From contig CALAVC010000224.1 in NCBI GenBank assembly GCA_937892095.1, positions 54,366-118,365 of the forward strand: a stretch of 64,000 nt of DNA, read 5' to 3'. The notes under the pieces were generated by a model. That model was given only the letters and a program-made list of their open reading frames with translations. It did not search any database and had not been told where the DNA came from. This DNA comes from an uncultured Bacteroidales bacterium. Lineage in GTDB: Bacteria > Bacteroidota > Bacteroidia > Bacteroidales > Marinilabiliaceae. The first letter of the stretch is position 1. Each line of letters begins with the position of its first letter. Shown here piece after piece: positions 42,334 to 50,839 of the stretch. A program made the position numbers and the translations under genes.

Positions 42334-44291
42334 CACGACACTTACATCTACACACAATCCTATTCTATCTACTTGCATTTTTTTTGTCAATCCGTGCAAG
42401 CGCACAACTCGTCAGACTATCCGACCATTCGCAACGTGTGTTGGTCATAACCAGCTATTCTCCCGATGGCAGTAGTACAGCTTCTGTTGTCAGAGACTTC
42501 GCCGACCGTTGCGAAGCCGTCGGTATCCGACCCGACATTAGCATGGAAAGCCTCAACTGCGACAGGTTCTCCGATGTCGTACGTTGGCGAACTCGCATAC
42601 GCAAAATACTAAGTAAGTTTCGCGCCGAAAACAATCATCCCGATGTGCTTCTCCTCCTCGGACAAGAAGCCATGTCCACATATCTTAGCATAAACATATC
42701 CGAACTGCCCGAAGTGCCAGTCATTTGTGGCATGGTCAGTCGCAACTATGTTGAGCTACCCTCCGACAGTCAGAACCTCAGCACTTGGGAACCCGAAAGT
42801 CGCGACGTAAGCGAAGTTGGCAACCTCTACAACATCGTAGGTGGATATTTCTATCAATACGACCTCGACGTCAACATGGGGCTCATCAGCCGCTATTTCC
42901 CACACGTGCGCCACGTTGGAGTGCTTACCGATAATAGCTATGGAGGCGTTTGCATAAAAAGCTACATCGCAGACCAGTCCAGAAAACATCCCAACCACGA
43001 TTTCCTCTACTTAGACGGGCGAAACCAGACCATACTCGACGTAGCCGACAGCATATCGCACATGCCCGACAGCACAGCACTGCTGATAGGCACGTGGCGT
43101 TTCGACAAGAACAATCGTTTCTACCTCAACTCCTCAATAGCCATGCTCCGGTCCGACAATCCAGACATACCTGTCTTCACACTTACCGACACAGGCATTC
43201 GCGATTGGGCCATCGGCGGCTACACTCCAGAATATCACAACGTCGGCAGCGAACTGGCCGATGCTTTGCGCTACTACATCGAAACAGGCAAGTCGAAGTT
43301 TAACTATGTCTCCAGTGGCTACGTCTTCAACTATCATGCCCTCATGCGCTTCGACATCGACGAAGACCTCTTGCCACACAACAGCCGCATTGTCGAACGC
43401 CCCGAATCGGTTTGGGACTCCTACAAAGTGTACGTCATTGGCATATTGCTCACCGTGATAGTACTTTCGGCACTACTCGTCTGGACCACACACCAAATGC
43501 ACAAAAATAAGCGTCTGAAAGCCGAACTCGAAAAGAGTCATAGGGAACTTCGCGAAGCCAAGAATCGGGCCGAAAACGTATCCATGATGAAGTCCAGTTT
43601 TCTTGCCGACATAAGTCATGAACTGCGCACGCCTCTCAATGCCGTCGTAGGCTTTGCCGAGGTCATTACCAACAACGATCAGCTAACTGCCGACGAGCGA
43701 CGCAACATAATGGAAATTGTTGGCAAGAACAGCAAGTTGCTCACAAGCCTACTCACCGACATTCTCGACATCTCTCGAATTGAGTCGGGGCGCGTCAAAT
43801 ACAACATCAACGAATGGGACGTGGCCGAAATATGTCGCACGTCCATAGCCTCGGTCCGCATGGCGCAAGACACTCACGGACTCGACCTGCGATTTGAAAC
43901 CGACCTTTGGGCTTGCCCACTAATGACCGACCGCGAAAGACTGCAACAAGTCGTGGTCAACCTCATCGGCAACGCCGTCAAGTTTACCGACCAAGGGCAC
44001 GTAACCATTAGCCTCAGTCGGACCGACGACAATCAAGTCCAGATTGCCGTCAGCGACACTGGGCGAGGCATACCGCCCGACAAAGCCGAAGACGTCTTCC
44101 GACGCTTTGTCAAGCTCGACGAATATTCCATCGGCACCGGACTCGGATTGTCGCTCTGTCGCATGATTGTCGAAAACTTTGGCGGCAAAATATGGGTCGA
44201 CACAAGCTATGTCGATGGAGCAAGACTAGTCGTCCGACTTCCGCAGCTAAAAATCGAAATCGGCGAACGTGAGGTCGAGACATCCTACTGA
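42330..44291 (+). CDS. Sensor histidine kinase with periplasmic substrate-binding-like domain
   Basis: 653 residues: signal sequence (to about ASAQ, residue 25), a periplasmic domain (about 30-360) that reads like a type 1 periplasmic binding protein (VLVITSYSPDGSS, FPHVRHVGVLTDNSYGGV, ALLIGTWRFDKNN), a membrane helix near 370-388, a short coiled coil, the dimerisation domain with the phospho-acceptor His in ISHELRTPLNAVVGF (near 430), and a full ATPase domain (NLIGNAVKF, DTGRGIPP, GTGLGLSLCRMIVENFGG). No receiver domain and no response regulator gene lie beside it. Its overlap with the transporter genes suggests a functional link. Confidence 0.88.
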   Translation: MTRHLHLHTILFYLLAFFLSIRASAQLVRLSDHSQRVLVITSYSPDGSSTASVVRDFADRCEAVGIRPDISMESLNCDRFSDVVRWRTRIRKILSKFRAENNHPDVLLLLGQEAMSTYLSINISELPEVPVICGMVSRNYVELPSDSQNLSTWEPESRDVSEVGNLYNIVGGYFYQYDLDVNMGLISRYFPHVRHVGVLTDNSYGGVCIKSYIADQSRKHPNHDFLYLDGRNQTILDVADSISHMPDSTALLIGTWRFDKNNRFYLNSSIAMLRSDNPDIPVFTLTDTGIRDWAIGGYTPEYHNVGSELADALRYYIETGKSKFNYVSSGYVFNYHALMRFDIDEDLLPHNSRIVERPESVWDSYKVYVIGILLTVIVLSALLVWTTHQMHKNKRLKAELEKSHRELREAKNRAENVSMMKSSFLADISHELRTPLNAVVGFAEVITNNDQLTADERRNIMEIVGKNSKLLTSLLTDILDISRIESGRVKYNINEWDVAEICRTSIASVRMAQDTHGLDLRFETDLWACPLMTDRERLQQVVVNLIGNAVKFTDQGHVTISLSRTDDNQVQIAVSDTGRGIPPDKAEDVFRRFVKLDEYSIGTGLGLSLCRMIVENFGGKIWVDTSYVDGARLVVRLPQLKIEIGEREVETSY

Positions 44292-44321
44292 CACTCGGTA
44301 AGATTTTAACATAAGAATAAC

Positions 44322-44329
44322 TAACTTTG
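44322..44329 (+). promoter_or_regulatory. Candidate -7 box (TAACTTTG) for the DUF2723 gene
   Basis: TAACTTTG, 29 bp before the ATG at 44359, matches TAnnTTTG. No TTTG -33 element stands out. Confidence 0.5.
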
Positions 44330-44358
44330 AAAAAAATAATATTTCACCAAGTTTTCTG

Positions 44359-47300
44359 ATGAATAAATATAAACTAATCAACAACGTAACTGGCTGGATA
44401 GCCTTTACCATTGCAGCCATTACCTACATCCTCACCACCGAAGCTTCGGCCAGTTTTTGGGACTGTGGTGAGTTTATAGCCACAGCCGATAAGCTACTCG
44501 TCGGACACCCACCCGGAGCCCCACTCTTTATGATTATGGGACGCTTCTTTGCCATTCTTGCTCCAAGTCCAGAACTCGTAGCCAAGTTTATCAACGTAAT
44601 GTCGGCACTCGCAAGTGCTTTCACCATACTTTTCCTTTTTTGGACCATCACGCACCTCGGACGCAAGATATTCATCGACGGCAACGATGCCGACCAAGAG
44701 CCTTGGCGCATTTGGGCAGTCATGGGTGCAGGTCTTGTCGGTGCTCTCGCCTACACTTTTTCCGACACCTTTTGGTTCTCTGCTGTCGAAGGTGAAGTCT
44801 ACGGCATGAGTTCTCTCTTCACTGCAGCCGTCTTCTGGCTCATCCTGAAGTGGGAAAATCAGGCCGACGACCCACATGCCGACCGCTGGATAATACTCAT
44901 AGCCTATCTTATGGGTCTTTCCATTGGTGTCCACTTGCTCAACTTGCTTTGCATACCAGCCATCGGTCTCGTCTACTACTACAAGCGCTATACGCCCACC
45001 ACTCGTGGCACCATATATGCTCTGCTCGTCTCGTGCGTCTTCCTTGGTGCCATTCTCTATGGCATAATCCCCGGACTCGTCAAGATTGCAGGTGTCTTTG
45101 AGTTGCTCTTCGTCAACGGACTCGGATTGCCCTACAATACGGGTGCCATCTTCTGGATGCTACTTCTTTTGGGTGCCACCGTTTGGGGCATCTACTACAC
45201 TCATGTCAATGGGCGTCGCACTGCCAACCTTATAGTTAGCTCTTTTGCCGTCATCGTGCTCGGCTACTCGTCTTTCGCCATGGTGGTCGTCCGCTCGGCA
45301 AGCGACCCCACAATGGACCAAAACTCACCAGACAACGTCTTCGACCTCATCTCATATCTCAACCGTGAGCAATATGGCGACCGACCACTCTTCATGGGGC
45401 AAACATTCGTCTCGCCACTCGACCGACGTGCCTCGCACGAAGATGGCGACCCCATATACGTTAAGCGCAACGGACGCTACGAGATAGTCGACCATAAGCC
45501 CGTCTACCACTATCAGGCGCAAATGCTATTCCCTCGCATGTATAGCTCCGAAGACCGACACGTACAGGCCTACAAAAATTGGTCCGACTATAAAGGCACG
45601 CCCGTAGGTGTTACCGACGAAGACGGCAAACGTTCTACGGTTATGCGCCCTACGATGTGGGAAAACATAAAGTTCTTCTTTAAATATCAAGTCGGCTTTA
45701 TGTATTTGCGCTACTTTATGTGGAACTTCTCAGGTCGACAAAACGACATTCAGGGACATGGCGAACTGACGCATGGCAACTGGATAACTGGCATTAGCTT
45801 TATCGACAACGCCATGCTTGGCGACCAAGACCTGCTTCCCGACAGCCTTCGTAACAACAAAGGACACAATGCCTACTTTATGCTTCCGCTCATCCTTGGT
45901 CTGATAGGTCTCTTTTTCCAATGGGGACGTGGTCAAGCTGGTCGACAAGGCTTCTGGATCGTTCTGTTGCTCTTCTTCATGACTGGTCTTGCCATAGTAC
46001 TATACCTAAATCAGACACCTTTCCAACCACGCGAACGCGACTATGCCTATGCTGGTAGCTTCTATGCCTATGCAGTATGGATCGGTTTGGGTGTCCTATC
46101 AGTTGTCGAGCTACTGCGCAAATACATCGGTGGCAAGACCTCTGCCATTGTTTGCACAGCGTTGCTACTCATCTGTGTCCCCGGAGTCATGGCTCAGCAA
46201 AACTGGGACGACCACGACCGCAGCGGTTGCACCATAGCACGCGACATAGCCTATAACTACCTTGCTTCGTGCGACGAAAATGCCGTCATCTTTACCAATG
46301 GCGACAACGACACCTTCCCACTTTGGTATATTCAAGAAGTCGAAGGCGTTCGCCCCGATGTCCGCATCTGCAACCTATCCTATTTGCAGACCGAATGGTA
46401 CGTCGACCAAATGAAGCGCACAGCCTACCAGAGTCGCCCTCTGCCCATCAGCTTTACTCACGAACAATACACTCACGACCGCGACATTATCTACCTTCTC
46501 GGTCGCACCGATGAGTTTGTTAGCCTCAAAGACGCTCTCGACTTCGTACGCTCCGACGACCCTCGCACCAAGAGCATCCCCGAATACTCTGGTCGCTTGT
46601 GCTTCATTCCTGCCAAGAAGTTCAAGTTGGCTGTCGACACTGCTGCCGTCATCGAAAACAACGTAGTGTCGCCCGCTCGCCAAAGTCTGTTGCAAAAAGA
46701 AATGCGCATAAGCGTCTCAAGTAGCTACATGACCAAAGCCCAACTTATGGTCTACGACATGTTGCAGTCTGCCAATTGGAGCCGACCTCTCTACTATGCC
46801 GTAACCGTCGGGCGCGAAAACCACTACGGACTTGCTGGCTACTTCAACCTCGAAGGATTGGCTTTCCGCATTGCGCCCATCTACACCATGCCCAACGAAC
46901 AGACTGGCGAGATTGGTTCGGTCGATACCGAAAAGATGTACGACAACGTGATGAACAAATTCCGTTGGGGCTTCTACAACAAAGAAGGATTATACCTCGA
47001 CGAAAACAAGACGCGTATGGGCACCAACCTTCGCAACTACCTTACACGCCTTGCCTCCGAATTGCTCAACGAAGCCGACGCTCAGCCACAGAATAAAGTC
47101 GAAAAGACTCATAAGGCAATCGCCGTACTCGACAAGATTCAAGAAGAAATACCCTCGTCGGCTGTCGCCCACAACTTCTTCAGTCTCGAACTGGCCGAAG
47201 ATTACTATCGTGCAGGACAACCCGACAAAGGCGACCAAATCATTAACGAGTTTGCCACTGAGAACCTCAAGGAACTCAACTACTACATCTCGCTCGGAAG

Positions 47301-47460
47301 CCATGCCAGCAGTATGTATGAAAGCATTCGTCGTTGCTTTGCCATATATGGCGAAATTGCTCGCTCACTCGACAAATACGGTCGCACAGAACTCGACGAG
47401 GCTCTCCGCTCTCAATATGAACCAACAGAACCCTTCTTGCAACAACTTTTCCAACGCTAA
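44359..47460 (+). CDS. DUF2723 membrane protein (GT-C-like glycosyltransferase fold)
   Basis: 1033 residues. The N-terminal 560 residues hold about a dozen hydrophobic helices; the first periplasmic loop has EASASFWDCGEFIATADKL, with the acidic pair expected of GT-C transferases, followed by GHPPGAPLFMIMGR. A long soluble C-terminal part (about 620-1033) includes FTNGDNDTFPLWYIQEVEG and helical repeats. The family resembles protein O-mannosyltransferases and has been placed among glycosyltransferases, but I do not know the acceptor here. A polysaccharide deacetylase gene follows closely, an order common in Bacteroidota. Confidence 0.88.
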   Translation: MNKYKLINNVTGWIAFTIAAITYILTTEASASFWDCGEFIATADKLLVGHPPGAPLFMIMGRFFAILAPSPELVAKFINVMSALASAFTILFLFWTITHLGRKIFIDGNDADQEPWRIWAVMGAGLVGALAYTFSDTFWFSAVEGEVYGMSSLFTAAVFWLILKWENQADDPHADRWIILIAYLMGLSIGVHLLNLLCIPAIGLVYYYKRYTPTTRGTIYALLVSCVFLGAILYGIIPGLVKIAGVFELLFVNGLGLPYNTGAIFWMLLLLGATVWGIYYTHVNGRRTANLIVSSFAVIVLGYSSFAMVVVRSASDPTMDQNSPDNVFDLISYLNREQYGDRPLFMGQTFVSPLDRRASHEDGDPIYVKRNGRYEIVDHKPVYHYQAQMLFPRMYSSEDRHVQAYKNWSDYKGTPVGVTDEDGKRSTVMRPTMWENIKFFFKYQVGFMYLRYFMWNFSGRQNDIQGHGELTHGNWITGISFIDNAMLGDQDLLPDSLRNNKGHNAYFMLPLILGLIGLFFQWGRGQAGRQGFWIVLLLFFMTGLAIVLYLNQTPFQPRERDYAYAGSFYAYAVWIGLGVLSVVELLRKYIGGKTSAIVCTALLLICVPGVMAQQNWDDHDRSGCTIARDIAYNYLASCDENAVIFTNGDNDTFPLWYIQEVEGVRPDVRICNLSYLQTEWYVDQMKRTAYQSRPLPISFTHEQYTHDRDIIYLLGRTDEFVSLKDALDFVRSDDPRTKSIPEYSGRLCFIPAKKFKLAVDTAAVIENNVVSPARQSLLQKEMRISVSSSYMTKAQLMVYDMLQSANWSRPLYYAVTVGRENHYGLAGYFNLEGLAFRIAPIYTMPNEQTGEIGSVDTEKMYDNVMNKFRWGFYNKEGLYLDENKTRMGTNLRNYLTRLASELLNEADAQPQNKVEKTHKAIAVLDKIQEEIPSSAVAHNFFSLELAEDYYRAGQPDKGDQIINEFATENLKELNYYISLGSHASSMYESIRRCFAIYGEIARSLDKYGRTELDEALRSQYEPTEPFLQQLFQR

Positions 47461-47466
47461 GAGACC

Positions 47467-48132
47467 TTGCTAAGCAAGTTAGCACATAACCTTATCATTC
47501 AGCCGCCTGAGCCCATCAGGCGGCTTTTCCCTCATTCTGTGTGGCGCATACCCACTTCCGAAAAGAAGGTCTACCTCACTTTCGACGACGGACCCATACC
47601 CGAACAAACACCTTGGGTCGTTGAGACGCTACGTCGCTATGGTGCAAAAGCCACATTTTTCTGTGTCGGAGACAACGTCCGAAAGCATCCCGATGTCTTC
47701 CAGCTCATTCTTCAAAACGACTTCTGTCTCGGTTGCCACACCATGAACCACCTCCAACTGTGGCGAACTTCGTGGACAGAATATGAGCAAAACATACAGT
47801 TGGCTCTCGACACCATGAATTGTCCAGTCCGACTCTTCCGTCCCCCACACGGACAAATGTCGCCTTGGCGTGCTGCACAGCTTACTCGCTCTCGCTTCGA
47901 CCGCATTGTCTTTTGGGACGTCATGCCCGAAGACTACAACAGACAATTGTCGCCTGCCGAAGTCTGCCAAAACCTTCTCACTCACGTTCGACCGGGGTCT
48001 ATAATCGTCCTTCACGATTCCATAAAGGCTGGCGACAGAATGCGCACAGCACTTCTTACAGCTCTCGACACCCTTTCGGCCGATGGCTATGTGTTCGACG
48101 ACCTAAAAAACGTATATTTACCAAACAAATAA
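47467..48132 (+). CDS. Polysaccharide deacetylase family protein
   Basis: 221 residues if it starts with TTG at 47467, six bases after the DUF2723 stop. The NodB domain is complete: VYLTFDDGPIPEQTPWVV (metal Asp), GCHTMNHLQLW (His pair), FRPPHGQMSPWR, and IIVLHDSIKAGDRM. Homologues I recall carry an IRRLFP-like segment before WRIPT, so the N-terminal 25 residues seem genuine, but they are encoded by the terminator-like hairpin at 47501. A GTG at 47539 is an alternative start. Likely removes acetyl groups from an N-acetylated glycan in the periplasm. Confidence 0.85.
   Translation: MLSKLAHNLIIQPPEPIRRLFPHSVWRIPTSEKKVYLTFDDGPIPEQTPWVVETLRRYGAKATFFCVGDNVRKHPDVFQLILQNDFCLGCHTMNHLQLWRTSWTEYEQNIQLALDTMNCPVRLFRPPHGQMSPWRAAQLTRSRFDRIVFWDVMPEDYNRQLSPAEVCQNLLTHVRPGSIIVLHDSIKAGDRMRTALLTALDTLSADGYVFDDLKNVYLPNK
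47501..47529 (+). terminator. Terminator-like hairpin overlapping the start of the deacetylase gene
   Basis: A perfect 10-bp GC-rich stem (47501-47510 with 47516-47525), 5-nt loop, followed by TTTCC. It sits 40 bp after the DUF2723 stop but inside the deacetylase reading frame (residues about 12-21). Confidence 0.55.
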
Positions 48133-48144
48133 AACAAGACCATT

Positions 48145-48330
48145 ATGGACAAGCAACTTACCAAATCGTCCGACAAACTTCTTGCTGGCGTATGCAGTGG
48201 CATCGCCGAGTATCTTGGATGGGACAAAACTATTGTGCGCGTTCTCTTCGCTTGCCTCGTTCTCTTTGGTGGAAGTAGTGCGCTTATCTATCTCATTCTA
48301 TGGCTCGTCATGCCTGATAAGCAAAATTAG
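48145..48330 (+). CDS. PspC-domain protein
   Basis: 61 residues that are only a PspC domain: KLLAGVCSGIAEYLGWDKT followed by a hydrophobic helix (LFACLVLFGGSSALIYLILW) and a short VMPDK tail. Single-domain PspC proteins are common and probably bind membrane stress partners. It is 12 bp after the deacetylase and its stop abuts the GTG of the next gene. Confidence 0.9.
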   Translation: MDKQLTKSSDKLLAGVCSGIAEYLGWDKTIVRVLFACLVLFGGSSALIYLILWLVMPDKQN

Positions 48331-49473
48331 GTGAGGCACATTCGCATAGCTTTTGACGGCAAACGTGCCGCTCAAAATCGCACTGGTCTTGGCAACTATA
48401 GTCGCTTCGTACTCAACGCACTTGCAAGCCGTAGCGACGTAGAGCAGCTCGACCTCTACGTGCCACACCCCAGCCGTACAGACTTGCTCGGCGCGCTTGC
48501 TTCGAGTGCGAAAGTCAGTCTTTGTGGGCCCACATCTTTCGGGTGGCAGAGGTTTAGTTCGCTCTGGCGAGTCTTTGCTTTGTCTTCGCAGTTGGAGTCC
48601 GACGGCGTCAGCCTCTTTCATGGGCTAAGCAACGAACTCCCATTAGGAATCGAAAAGACTTCGGTGCGAAGTGTCGTAACCATTCACGACCTTATCTTCC
48701 GTCGCTACCCCGAATATTATGGATTCGTCGATCGTCAAATATACGATTATAAGTTTCGTCGTGCTTGTCAGTCTGCCGACCGCATAATTGCAGTCAGTGA
48801 GTGTACCAAGCGCGACATCGTCAGTTTCTACGGCACCGACCCCAATAAAATAGATGTCGTCTATCAGGGTTGCGACCCACTCTTTGCATCCGAAGTGTCA
48901 GATAGCACCATGCAAGAAGTTCGGAGCAAATACGATCTGCCCGACAACTATATACTTTTTGTTGGTAGCATAGAAAGGCGCAAAAACCTTATGCTCGCCG
49001 CAAAAGCTCTCCGTAGTTTACCATCCGATGTGCATCTTGTTGCCGTTGGTCGACGCACGTCCTACACTGCCGAGGTTGAGGCTTTCGCACAGTCGAACGG
49101 TCTCTCCTGTCGCCTACACGTCCTAACGGGTGTCCCTTTGCAAGATTTGCCGTCGCTCTATCACATGGCACGCGTTTTTGTCTATCCTTCGCGCTTCGAA
49201 GGCTTTGGCATCCCCATTCTTGAGGCACTAACGTCGGGCACTCCCGTTGTAGCATGCACAGGCTCTTGCCTCGAAGAAGCAGGTGGTCCGTCGTCGCTCT
49301 ACGTCTCTCCAGACGACCACGAATCTCTTGCCCGTTGCATATCAGACATTCTCGGTAGCGACTCCCTACGCCAAAAGATGATTGCCGACGGACGCGCCTA
49401 CGCTGCCAATTTTAGCCCCGAAAAGCTTACAGATGATCTCTTAAGTGTCTACGATAGGGTTGTGGCTCTGTAA
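48331..49473 (+). CDS. Family 4 glycosyltransferase
   Basis: 380 residues, starting with GTG directly after the PspC stop. IAFDGKRAAQNRTGLGNYSR, VVTIHDLIFRRYPEYY, LFVGSIERRKNLMLAAKAL and YPSRFEGFGIPILEALTSGT with GTPVVAC are mannosyltransferase-like GT4 hallmarks (MtfB/WbaZ-type). It is the last gene of the DUF2723-deacetylase-PspC run. Confidence 0.9.
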   Translation: MRHIRIAFDGKRAAQNRTGLGNYSRFVLNALASRSDVEQLDLYVPHPSRTDLLGALASSAKVSLCGPTSFGWQRFSSLWRVFALSSQLESDGVSLFHGLSNELPLGIEKTSVRSVVTIHDLIFRRYPEYYGFVDRQIYDYKFRRACQSADRIIAVSECTKRDIVSFYGTDPNKIDVVYQGCDPLFASEVSDSTMQEVRSKYDLPDNYILFVGSIERRKNLMLAAKALRSLPSDVHLVAVGRRTSYTAEVEAFAQSNGLSCRLHVLTGVPLQDLPSLYHMARVFVYPSRFEGFGIPILEALTSGTPVVACTGSCLEEAGGPSSLYVSPDDHESLARCISDILGSDSLRQKMIADGRAYAANFSPEKLTDDLLSVYDRVVAL

Positions 49474-49521
49474 TTTGTTTAGTGAGTAAAAAGTCTCCTA
49501 TTACATAGGTGTACAAAACAA

Positions 49522-49561
49522 ATAGTCGGACATGTTATATAGAACATGTCCGACTATCTAT
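49522..49561. terminator. Bidirectional terminator between GT4 and the LamG protein gene
   Basis: A perfect 15-bp stem (49522-49536 with 49543-49557), 6-nt loop, T-rich on the right (CTATTTT) and A-rich on the left (AAAACAAA). It separates two convergent genes. Confidence 0.8.
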
Positions 49562-49581
49562 TTTCGTAGGGTAAGAGTGTT

Positions 49582-50808
49582 TTACTTAACTATGACCTTT
49601 GTGCTCTTAGTCGTTCCGTCGGTCAGCGTAAGGCGAATAATGTATATGCCCTTAGCCATTGGTGCCGACACCTTCTGACCACCCAAAGTGTAATACTCTG
49701 TCTGAGCCACTTCGGCAGCGCTGACACCTATTGTCTGCAATGCCGATGCTGTCGGGTCTATGCACGTGCCGTCGCGGTCATACTCGACAGTCTTTGCCAC
49801 GAGCTCAATTTCTCTGTTGCGAGCGAGGTCGTTTACTCGGTCTTCAGTAGCGCAGCCGTGGAACACTTGCACTTCGTCAATGTCGCCCGTGAAAGCCTCA
49901 TCGTTGGTGCCTGCCGTTACACTGTTGCCCACTGCAAAGCCCGTCTTGCCACCAAAAGAGTAGTTATACATCTTGCTGAAAGCCGTCATTACGGTGCGGT
50001 AGCCATCGACGTAGGCGTAGATAGTGCCATTCTTGTGGTCGCGACATACGACAATGTTGTGCCACTCTCCGTCGAAGACGTATTCCCAGCTAATAGTGCG
50101 TGAGCCGTCGGGAGACGTGTCGCCCGGCTTCTGACCCGTTATGCCGTCGCCAATTATTACAATTTCTTGTTTCTTGTTCTTCACTTGGTTTTTGTTCGTA
50201 AAGAATACTTGCTTCTTCGTGCTATTGGCCTCGACGCCAACCCAGAAGTTGCCGTTGCCAAGTGTGTTGTCCCAAGTGCCTTTGTGGAAAAGGTATGCAG
50301 TCGCACCACCAAATTCACCCGTCGAGCGCATATAGAGACTTACGGTAAACGAGCCTTCGTCGTCCTGATAGCTTGCGGCGTTATTGTTGTTCTTCACAGT
50401 GCCGTCTTCTTGTACTGCCATGAGCGTGTCGCCAAGCATACGAAGTCCTGCATAATATTCAACGTCGATGGCAGCTGCCGAACGCACTGCTTTAACTTCC
50501 ACGGTGTTGCCGTCTGTGTCTGTTGTGGTGCTGGCAGCCACGTAGTCGCTCATCTTGACTTCGTCGAAGTGGAACGCCTTGCCACTCTTGCCGTCTTCGA
50601 CATAAGAGCCTTCGGTCATGACGCGCAAAGTGCCATTTGCAACTTCGCCAGCAGAAAGAGCACGTGTGCCACTATTGGTCAGGTCGCCCTCGAAACTGAG
50701 TTTAGCCACCAGCTCGTCACAGCCCGTAGGTCCGTCTTCTTCTTGTGCATGTGCAGCAGGCATGCAAAGTAGCGATGCCGATGCCAAAAGAAATAGTTGT
50801 TTCTTCAT
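49582..50808 (-). CDS. Secreted LamG-domain protein with a type IX secretion C-terminal signal
   Basis: 408 residues. Signal peptide ends AAHAQ. Residues about 30-330 form a concanavalin A/LamG-like fold (LVAKLSFEGDLTNSGTR at the start, then GSFTVSLYMRSTGEFGG, WHNIVVCRDHKNGTIYAYVD, and DIDEVQVFHGCATEDRVNDL). The last 40 residues, YYTLGGQKVSAPMAKGIYII and a final KVIVK, match the type A sorting signal recognised by the type IX system. It is the third gene of a susC-susD operon, the usual place for a surface glycan-binding protein or substrate-specific accessory factor. Confidence 0.82.
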   Translation of the reverse strand: MKKQLFLLASASLLCMPAAHAQEEDGPTGCDELVAKLSFEGDLTNSGTRALSAGEVANGTLRVMTEGSYVEDGKSGKAFHFDEVKMSDYVAASTTTDTDGNTVEVKAVRSAAAIDVEYYAGLRMLGDTLMAVQEDGTVKNNNNAASYQDDEGSFTVSLYMRSTGEFGGATAYLFHKGTWDNTLGNGNFWVGVEANSTKKQVFFTNKNQVKNKKQEIVIIGDGITGQKPGDTSPDGSRTISWEYVFDGEWHNIVVCRDHKNGTIYAYVDGYRTVMTAFSKMYNYSFGGKTGFAVGNSVTAGTNDEAFTGDIDEVQVFHGCATEDRVNDLARNREIELVAKTVEYDRDGTCIDPTASALQTIGVSAAEVAQTEYYTLGGQKVSAPMAKGIYIIRLTLTDGTTKSTKVIVK

Positions 50809-50839
50809 TTTGATATATGATTTTGTTTGATCTTTTTTC

